Source of the DNA: an uncultured Clostridia bacterium
GTDB taxonomy: Bacteria; Bacillota; Clostridia; Oscillospirales; Oscillospiraceae
DNA length: 11,762 nt
Assembly: GCA_937892865.1 (NCBI GenBank)
Contig: CALBJG010000009.1
Location: 1-11,762 of the forward strand
Direction of reading: 5' to 3'
Part shown: piece by piece, positions 6,391 through 11,762 of the stretch
Position numbering within the stretch: position 1 is the stretch's first letter
Layout: each line of letters opens with the position of its first letter
The notes under the pieces: generated by a model
The model's database searches: none
Told to the model about the DNA's origin: nothing
What the model saw: only the letters and a program-made list of their open reading frames with translations
Made by a program: the position numbers and the translations under genes

Positions 6391-7689
6391 TTAAATTTTA
6401 CGCTTATCGATAACACGAACAGCCTTGCCCTCACTCCGGGCAATGGACTTGGGGGCAACCAGTTTTACCTTGGCAGAAATGCCCAGCATTGCCCGCAGGG
6501 CTTCCACCAATTTCTTCTCTGCCTCGGCGATCTTTGCCAGAGAGTCGGAGATCAGTTCCGGTGTCATTTCCACCATAATTTCGAAGGTATCAGTATGGTT
6601 CACCCGGTCAACGATGATCTGATAGTTGGCAGGATAGCCCTGCTGCATCAGCACTGTCTCGATCTGAGAGGGGAACACATTGACACCGCGGATGATCAGC
6701 ATATCATCGGATCTGCCCATAGGCTTGGACATCTTGATATGGGTTCTGCCGCAGGAACATTTTTTCCGGCTCAAAACGCAGATATCTTTGGTACGGTAAC
6801 GAAGCAGGGGGAATGCTTCCTTGGTGATGGCGGTAAACACCAGTTCACCCTTGCTGCCTTCGGGAAGAACCTCGCCGGTGTCGGGATCGATGATCTCGGC
6901 GATGAAATGGTCTTCATTGATGTGCATACCGGTCTGCTCGGAGCATTCAAAAGCAACACCCGGGCCGGAGGTCTCGGTCAGACCGTAAATATCATAAGCC
7001 TTGATTCCCAATTTATTCTCAATATCGTGGCGCATATCCTCACTCCAGGCCTCTGCGCCGAAGATGCCGGCCTTCAGTTTGATCTGATCCCGGATGCCTC
7101 TTTCGTAAATAGACTCTGCCAGATATGCGGCATAAGAGGGTGTGCAGCACAGGATCGTTGCCTGCAGATCGGTCATAAACTGGAGTTGCCGGTCGGTATT
7201 GCCGGAGGACATAGGCAGTGTCAGACAGCCTACCTTATGAGAACCGCCGTTGAGACCGGGACCGCCGGTGAACAGGCCGTAACCGTAAGCCACCTGCACA
7301 ACATCTTCCTTGGTGCCGCCTGCTGCCACAATGGCTCTGGCGCAGCAGTCTTCCCACAGATCCACATCGTGCTGGGTGTAGAAAGCCACAACGCGCTTGC
7401 CGGTGGTGCCGGAGGTAGATTGAATACGGACACAATCGGAAAGGGGCATACCCTTAAGACCATAGGGATAGGCTTCCCGCAAGTCGTCTTTGGTCAGGAA
7501 AGGCAGTTTGTGCAGGTCGTTCACACCCTGAATATCGTCGGGAGTGACACCCTTTTCTTCCATTTTTTTCCGGTAGTAAGGCACATTGTCCCAAACGTGC
7601 TTGACCTGTTTGACAAGGCGCTCATTCTGCCAGGCACGAATCTGCTCATATGAAGCAGTTTCAATTTCCGGTTGATAATACTTTGCCAT
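6391..7689 (-). CDS. paaK: Phenylacetate-CoA ligase
   Basis: A 432-residue adenylate-forming enzyme that activates phenylacetate or a related arylacetate with ATP and CoA. Motifs in order are the P-loop STSGTTGKRV (residues 91-100), a glycine-rich YGYGLFTGGPGLNGG segment, the adenylation core YGLTETSGPG (235-244), LLRYRTKD (295-302) and the C-terminal catalytic lysine region SEGKAVRV (K422). Cys304, Cys311 and Cys313 (CSCGRTH) may form part of the structural metal site reported for some members. Length is normal for PaaK. Beside iorAB, the reverse direction (recovering ATP or releasing arylacetate from aryl-acetyl-CoA) is as plausible as uptake and activation; the direction is inference. The ribosome site AAGGAG overlaps the iorB stop codon, so translation is probably coupled. 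The start is the ATG at 7689-7687; an upstream ATG at 7698-7696 is out of frame. Confidence 0.93.
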   Translation of the reverse strand: MAKYYQPEIETASYEQIRAWQNERLVKQVKHVWDNVPYYRKKMEEKGVTPDDIQGVNDLHKLPFLTKDDLREAYPYGLKGMPLSDCVRIQSTSGTTGKRVVAFYTQHDVDLWEDCCARAIVAAGGTKEDVVQVAYGYGLFTGGPGLNGGSHKVGCLTLPMSSGNTDRQLQFMTDLQATILCCTPSYAAYLAESIYERGIRDQIKLKAGIFGAEAWSEDMRHDIENKLGIKAYDIYGLTETSGPGVAFECSEQTGMHINEDHFIAEIIDPDTGEVLPEGSKGELVFTAITKEAFPLLRYRTKDICVLSRKKCSCGRTHIKMSKPMGRSDDMLIIRGVNVFPSQIETVLMQQGYPANYQIIVDRVNHTDTFEIMVEMTPELISDSLAKIAEAEKKLVEALRAMLGISAKVKLVAPKSIARSEGKAVRVIDKRKI

Positions 7690-7703
7690 TTCTTTCCATC
7701 TCC

Positions 7704-8276
7704 TTATGCGTTAAAACCGAGGTTAAATGCTTTTTTGTTCATCTCCAGGAACTTGGGCGGTACACTGGCCTCAATGGCTTCCATCCACTCATTTTCCGGA
7801 ATGTCAAAATACTTGGCAAGTCTGCCCATCAGCACCAGGTTCACTGCTTTGGGAGAACCAGCCTCTACTGCCAGGGAGAGGGCATCCATCGCATCCACAT
7901 CGATGTTTGCCTCCGCCATTTTAGAAAGCAGATCCTGGGGATACTCCGCTGCGCCGATAATCACCGGCATAGGGTTGATCTGCTGGGTATTGGTGATCAA
8001 CTTACCGCCGGGTTTTAAAAACTCTGTCCAGCGGGCTGCCTCCAGCAGTTCAAAAGACACGATATAGTCAGCCTCACCCTTATCGATAACGGGAGAATAG
8101 ACCTTATCGCCAAAGCGGACATAGGTAACAACGCTGCCGCCCCGCTGGCTCATACCGTGGACCTCGGAAACCTTGATATCGTAGCCCTTACTCAAAAGGA
8201 GTCTGCCCAAGAGTTTGGACGCCAGCAAACTACCCTGGCCGCCCACACCGACGATCATTACATTTTTCGTTTCCAT
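7704..8276 (-). CDS. iorB: Indolepyruvate:ferredoxin oxidoreductase, beta subunit
   Basis: The 190-residue gamma-domain subunit of the two-subunit 2-ketoacid:ferredoxin oxidoreductase acting on arylpyruvates. It carries the family's opening NVMIVGVGGQGSLLASKLLG (residues 5-24), SEVHGMSQRGGSVV (37-50) and a VSFELLEAAR segment. With IorA it converts indolepyruvate, phenylpyruvate or hydroxyphenylpyruvate plus CoA into the aryl-acetyl-CoA and carbon dioxide while reducing ferredoxin. The start is set at ATG 8276-8274 because AAGGAGG lies at the right distance upstream and the conserved sequence begins there; the reading frame stays open for another 21 codons back into iorA, but those residues are unlike the family. 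Only two bases separate it from the iorA stop, so the two are translated as a pair. Confidence 0.94.
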   Translation of the reverse strand: METKNVMIVGVGGQGSLLASKLLGRLLLSKGYDIKVSEVHGMSQRGGSVVTYVRFGDKVYSPVIDKGEADYIVSFELLEAARWTEFLKPGGKLITNTQQINPMPVIIGAAEYPQDLLSKMAEANIDVDAMDALSLAVEAGSPKAVNLVLMGRLAKYFDIPENEWMEAIEASVPPKFLEMNKKAFNLGFNA

Positions 8277-8278
8277 AT

Positions 8279-10009
8279 TCAGACCTCCTTCAGCGCGCCA
8301 ACCTTGCACAGTTGCTCGCAAACGCCGCAACCGACACACTGGGTGGCATCGATCTTCGCCTTGCCGTCAACAATACTGATAGCAGGACAGCCGATCTTCA
8401 TACAAGCCTTACAGCCAACGCACTTATCCTGGTCAACCACCAAAGCAGGCTTATGCTTAACGGTCTTCAGCAATGCGCAGGGACGGCGGGAGATGATAAC
8501 GGAAGGCTCATTTGCCGCCAGTTCTTCCTTGATGACCCGGTCACACTGGGCAAGATCGTAGGGGTCTACCACCTGCACCCGGCGGATACCCACGGCGTGG
8601 CATAAAGATTCCAAATCGATCTTTGTGCAGGGATCGCCCTTTAAGTTAAAGCCGGTGGTGGGGTTCTGCTGGTGACCGGTCATACCGGTGATGGAGTTGT
8701 CCACGATGATCACTGTAGCGTTGGATTCGTTATACGCCATATTTACAAGGCCGGTGATGCCGGAGTGCATAAAGGTGGAGTCACCGATGACCGCCACGGT
8801 CTTATTGTCAGCAGCGCCCTGCTGGGACTTGCTGAAACCGTGGATACCGGACACGGAAGCGCCCATACAGATAACGGTGTCCACTGCGCCCAAAGGCGCA
8901 ACTGCGCCCAGGGTGTAGCAACCGATATCACCCAGCACTGTCAGTTTGTTCTTCTTTAAGGTATAGAACAGACCTCTGTGGGGACAGCCGGCGCACATCA
9001 CGGGAGGTCTGGGCGGAATGGCGGCATCCAGCGCCGTGCCCTTGCCCGCTGCCATATCCAATGCGGCGGCTACTTTGTTCTGGCTCAATTCATCGATGCA
9101 GGAGAATTTATCTTTGCCAACGCAGGTAATACCCAAATTCTTGCAGTGGGTCTCAATAAAACTCTCCAATTCTTCAACGACCACTACCTGCTCTACAGAA
9201 GCGGCAAAGTCCCGGATCTTCTGCTCCGGCATGGGCCAGATCATACCCAGTTTCAGCACCGGGTATTGGTCGCCCACCACCTCTTTTATGTACTGATAAG
9301 AAGTAGAAGAAGTAATGAAGCCCACAGCATTGCTCTTGCCCGGCTCAATGCGGTTGATTTCTGCTGTTTCCGCATATTCGGTGAGCGCGACAGTCCGGGC
9401 CTCCACCACCGGGTGGCGGCGCTTGGCGTTACCGGGCATCATCACATACTTGGGAATATCTTTCACATACTCTTTCAAATGTTCTTCCCGCTCACCGGTC
9501 TCCACAACGCTCTGGGAGTGGGACACGCGGGTGCACATCTTCAGCAGCACGGGGGTGTCGAACTTCTCAGAGATCTCATAGGCCAGCTTGGCGAAGCTCA
9601 GGGCTTCGGCGGAGTCACTGGGCTCCAGCATGGGGATCTTGGCGGACTCGGCGTAGTGGCGGGAGTCCTGCTCGTTCTGAGAGGAGTGCATGCCCGCGTC
9701 ATCGGCCACGCCGATGACCATGCCGCCGTTGACGCCGGTGTAGGAGATGGTGAACAGGGGATCGGCGGCCACGTTCAGGCCCACATGCTTCATGCCGCAG
9801 AAGGAGCGGCGGCCAGCCAGGGATGCGCCGAAGGCGGACTCCATGGCGACCTTCTCGTTGGGGGCCCACTCGGCGTAGACCTCGGGGTACTTGGCGACGG
9901 CCTCGGTGATCTCGGTGCTGGGGGTGCCGGGGTAGCTGGAGACGAAGCTGCATCCGGCCTCATACAGTCCGCGGGCAACGGCCTCGTTGCCCAGAATGAG
10001 CTGTTTCAT
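8279..10009 (-). CDS. iorA: Indolepyruvate:ferredoxin oxidoreductase, alpha subunit
   Basis: The 576-residue catalytic subunit, using thiamine diphosphate and iron-sulfur clusters. Domains in order: pyrimidine-binding domain (about 1-165, with SSYPGTPSTEI and EWAPNEKVAMESAFGAS), a linker domain (about 170-325), the pyrophosphate-binding domain (MCAGCPHRGLFYTL at 338-351, GDIGCYTLG, and the GDSTFMHSGITGLVNMAYN plus VDNSITGMTG cofactor motif), and a C-terminal double [4Fe-4S] ferredoxin domain (C530-x2-C533-x2-C536-x4-C541-P, then C558-x2-C561-x2-C564-x3-C568). All key residues are intact. Its ATG overlaps the symporter stop (ATGA) after AAGGAGG, so translation is coupled. Odd: codon use changes sharply inside the gene near 9500 (residue about 170). 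By hand count 54 of 60 codons end in G or C at 9542-9721, against 37 of 60 at 9302-9481 and 43 of 60 at 8699-8878. Confidence 0.95.
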   Translation of the reverse strand: MKQLILGNEAVARGLYEAGCSFVSSYPGTPSTEITEAVAKYPEVYAEWAPNEKVAMESAFGASLAGRRSFCGMKHVGLNVAADPLFTISYTGVNGGMVIGVADDAGMHSSQNEQDSRHYAESAKIPMLEPSDSAEALSFAKLAYEISEKFDTPVLLKMCTRVSHSQSVVETGEREEHLKEYVKDIPKYVMMPGNAKRRHPVVEARTVALTEYAETAEINRIEPGKSNAVGFITSSTSYQYIKEVVGDQYPVLKLGMIWPMPEQKIRDFAASVEQVVVVEELESFIETHCKNLGITCVGKDKFSCIDELSQNKVAAALDMAAGKGTALDAAIPPRPPVMCAGCPHRGLFYTLKKNKLTVLGDIGCYTLGAVAPLGAVDTVICMGASVSGIHGFSKSQQGAADNKTVAVIGDSTFMHSGITGLVNMAYNESNATVIIVDNSITGMTGHQQNPTTGFNLKGDPCTKIDLESLCHAVGIRRVQVVDPYDLAQCDRVIKEELAANEPSVIISRRPCALLKTVKHKPALVVDQDKCVGCKACMKIGCPAISIVDGKAKIDATQCVGCGVCEQLCKVGALKEV

Positions 10010-11574
10010 TTGGTTTCCTCCTTAGAAATGGGTTCACCGATGGCTTCGGTGACGGGAACGATGACTTTGGTATCGTAGCAGGAGAACACATGCTCGATGT
10101 GCTCCTGACTGGGTGCTTTGGTGAAAAGGCTGACCACCGGGACGATGATAAGCCCTGCCAGCATACAGAAGACACCGGCGTTGATGGGGGACTGGAGCAG
10201 GGTGGGGAAGTACTGCTTCCAGCCGATGTTTGCCAGCATCACGATGGTGGAGAACAGGAAGCTGACCCACACGGAGGCGGCGGAAGCCCGCTTCCAGTAC
10301 AGGCCGTACAGGAACGGAGCCAGGAAGGCACCCGCCAGCGCACCCCAGCTGACACCCATGAGCTGGGCGATGAAGGTGACGTTGGACTTGTACTGGACGA
10401 TGGCGATGACCACGGAAATGGCGATGAACACCGCGATCAGGACGCGGATGATGAAAAGCTGCTTTTTGGTGTCCAGCTCCTTGATCAGCGTCCCCTTGAT
10501 GAAGTCCAGAGTCAGGGTGGAGCTCGATGCCAGCACCAGGGAAGACAGGGTGGACATGGAGGCCGACAGCACCAGGATCACCACCACCGCGATCAGGAAG
10601 GGGCTCAGGTCGGAGAGCATGGTGGGGATGATGGAGTCGTAGCCGCCCGCCGCCAGGTCGATCCGGTCGGAGTAGAGCCGACCGAAGCCGCCCAGGAAGT
10701 AGCATCCACCGGCGACCACCAGGGCGAAGATGGTGGAGATGACCATACCCTTGTTGATGGCCTTCTCGGACTTGATGGCGTAGAATTTCTGCACCATCTG
10801 GGGCAGACCCCAGGTGCCCAGGCTGGTCAGCAGCACCACGCCCATCAGGTTGACGGGGTCGGGGCCCAGGAAGGAGTTGAAGATGCCGGGAGCCTCGGAG
10901 ACGGTGGGATCGGAGACCTTTGCCAGTCCCTCCAGCGCGCCCATCAGGCCGCCGTGGCCCTTCAGGACTGCTGCGATGACCGCCACGATGCCGAAGAGCA
11001 TGATGATGCCCTGGATGAAGTCGTTGATGGCGGTGGCCATGTAGCCTCCCGCGATGACGTAGATGCCGGTGAGGATCGCCATGACGATGACGCAGACGGA
11101 GTAGTCGATGTCAAAGGCCATGCCGAACAGGCGGCTCAGGCCGTTGTACAGGGACGCGGTGTAGGGGATCAGGAAGATGAAGATGATGACGGAGGAGGCC
11201 AGCTTCAGATTTTTATTGTGGAAGCGGGACTCGAAGAACTGGGGCATGGTGGCACTGTCCAGGTGCTGGGTCATGACTCTGGTGCGTCTGCCCAGGATGG
11301 CCCAGGCCATCAGCGAACCGATCAGGGCGTTGCCGATGCCCGCCCAGGTGGCGGCGATGCCGTACTTCCAGCCGAACTGTCCGGCGTAGCCGACAAACAC
11401 GACGGCGGAGAAGTAGCTGGTGCCGTAGGCGAAGGCCGTCAGCCAGGGGCCCACGCTCCGGCCGCCCAGGACGAAGCCGTCCACATCCGTCGAATGAGAC
11501 CGGCAGTAAAAACCGGTGCCGATCATCACGCCGAAGAACACCACCAGCATGATAACTTTGATGAACATATCCAT
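10006..11574 (-). CDS. Sodium:solute symporter family transporter
   Basis: A 522-residue inner-membrane transporter of the SSS family (PutP/SGLT fold) that couples solute uptake to sodium. It has about 13 hydrophobic helices. Family marks are FVLGGRSVGPWLTAFAYG at the first core helix (34-51), TSLGTWGLPQMVQKFYA (250-266, the SSS signature region) and SASMSTLSSLVLASSS (337-352), whose serines and threonines match the known Na2 sodium site. The start is taken at ATG 11574-11572, eight bases after AGGAAG; a GTG three codons upstream overlaps that ribosome site and is less likely. It overlaps iorA by four bases, so its substrate is probably an arylpyruvate, arylacetate or aromatic precursor; this is inference from context only. 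Codon use is extreme (56 of 59 codons sampled end in G or C), matching the 5' part of iorA. Confidence 0.92.
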   Translation of the reverse strand: MDMFIKVIMLVVFFGVMIGTGFYCRSHSTDVDGFVLGGRSVGPWLTAFAYGTSYFSAVVFVGYAGQFGWKYGIAATWAGIGNALIGSLMAWAILGRRTRVMTQHLDSATMPQFFESRFHNKNLKLASSVIIFIFLIPYTASLYNGLSRLFGMAFDIDYSVCVIVMAILTGIYVIAGGYMATAINDFIQGIIMLFGIVAVIAAVLKGHGGLMGALEGLAKVSDPTVSEAPGIFNSFLGPDPVNLMGVVLLTSLGTWGLPQMVQKFYAIKSEKAINKGMVISTIFALVVAGGCYFLGGFGRLYSDRIDLAAGGYDSIIPTMLSDLSPFLIAVVVILVLSASMSTLSSLVLASSSTLTLDFIKGTLIKELDTKKQLFIIRVLIAVFIAISVVIAIVQYKSNVTFIAQLMGVSWGALAGAFLAPFLYGLYWKRASAASVWVSFLFSTIVMLANIGWKQYFPTLLQSPINAGVFCMLAGLIIVPVVSLFTKAPSQEHIEHVFSCYDTKVIVPVTEAIGEPISKEETK

Positions 11575-11592
11575 TTGTAACACTTCCTAGTT

Positions 11593-11664
11593 AGTTCTGA
11601 GTTCTGAGTGTTGAGTTCTGAGTGAACGAAATCATTCAGCACTCAGCACTCTGCACTCAGCACT
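11593..11664. repeat. Seven-base-periodic inverted repeat forming a long imperfect hairpin
   Basis: The left arm holds four 7-base units, AGTTCTG, AGTTCTG, AGTGTTG, AGTTCTG (11593-11620), then AGTGA. The right arm holds CAGCACT, CAGCACT, CTGCACT, CAGCACT (11637-11664). The right units are near reverse complements of the left ones, so the arms fold on each other over about 33 positions with scattered mismatches and two G-T pairs, around a loop of about six bases (ACGAAA). It fills the gap between the synthetase gene and the symporter and ends five bases before the symporter's AGGAAG site. There is no T run, so it is not a classic terminator. Confidence 0.8.
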
Positions 11665-11671
11665 ATGAAAG

Positions 11672-11762
11672 TCAGCCCGTGATCTGGGCTTCCACCAGCC
11701 GTTTGCCGCAGTATTTCTCGCGCAGGGCGGGCTTTTCGATCTTGCCGGTGGGGTTGCGGGGG
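11672..11762 (-). CDS. AMP-forming acyl-CoA synthetase, C-terminal end (partial)
   Basis: Only the last 29 complete codons are in the window. They read PRNPTGKIEKPALREKY, then a short tail ending in QITG and a TGA stop at 11674-11672. The PTGKIEKPALR stretch is the C-terminal motif of AMP-binding acyl-CoA synthetases and carries the lysine needed for adenylation. The gene is too short in view to name a substrate; a fatty or aryl acid is possible. It is upstream of and co-oriented with the symporter, separated by the hairpin repeat, and may be the preceding gene of the same operon. Confidence 0.82.
   Translation of the reverse strand, partial: PRNPTGKIEKPALREKYCGKRLVEAQITG

Noticed and set aside
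5920..7653. A 577-codon plus-strand open frame opposite the ligase and ACT genes
   Set aside because: It runs antisense to two genes with clear family motifs, and its translation is rich in Cys, His and Gln with no recognisable domain; a shadow of the opposite strand.
8978..10078. A 366-codon plus-strand open frame opposite iorA
   Set aside because: Antisense to the catalytic subunit, with low-complexity Gly/His/Leu composition; explained by high third-position GC on the other strand.
10090..11580. A 496-codon plus-strand open frame opposite the symporter
   Set aside because: The translation is almost all Asp, Glu, Gly, His and Gln, which is the antisense image of GC-ending membrane-protein codons.
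11593..11664. CRISPR-like array
   Set aside because: The units are 7 bases, contiguous and without spacers, and are arranged as an inverted repeat.

Overview
The window looks like chromosome of a gut-type anaerobic Firmicute, probably a Clostridia/Oscillospiraceae-like bacterium. The reasons are strong AGGAGG-type ribosome sites, a transketolase whose start resembles the split (two-subunit) Firmicute form, oxygen-sensitive indolepyruvate:ferredoxin oxidoreductase genes, moderate-to-high GC and compact operons. The genus is inference. No RNA gene, IS element or CRISPR array was seen.

Layout. (1) 1-405, minus: start of a transketolase N-terminal subunit, cut by the window edge, with its own promoter. 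(2) 500-1246, minus: a DeoR-family regulator, divergent from (3) 1385-4688, plus: a tight three-gene operon of a Gfo/Idh/MocA oxidoreductase, an enolase-superfamily enzyme and a D-2-hydroxyacid dehydrogenase. (4) 4689-5050: a GC-rich, repeat-bearing gap ending in a strong terminator that overlaps a promoter. (5) 5051-5905, plus: a sugar phosphate isomerase/epimerase-like TIM barrel. (6) 5908-5943: a hairpin that can terminate both converging operons. (7) 11762-5947, minus: an operon read as AMP-forming acyl-CoA synthetase (3' end only), sodium:solute symporter, iorA, iorB, phenylacetate-CoA ligase and a tandem-ACT protein.

Function. The left half reads as a DeoR-controlled catabolic module for an unidentified sugar, sugar acid or cyclitol: NAD(P)-linked oxidation, enolase-type dehydration or epimerisation, 2-keto/2-hydroxy acid interconversion and possibly isomerisation or elimination by the TIM barrel. 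The transporter, kinase and aldolase are not visible. The right half is an aryl-2-keto-acid module. IorAB oxidatively decarboxylates arylpyruvates to aryl-acetyl-CoA with ferredoxin, PaaK links arylacetate and its CoA ester, the symporter probably moves an organic acid and the ACT protein may sense an aromatic amino acid.

Points worth a second look: an abrupt third-position GC change inside iorA near 9500, a 7-bp-periodic hairpin repeat between the synthetase and the symporter, a repeat-flanked GC-rich element at 4686-4920, a promoter embedded in a terminator, and a palindrome in the transketolase promoter.
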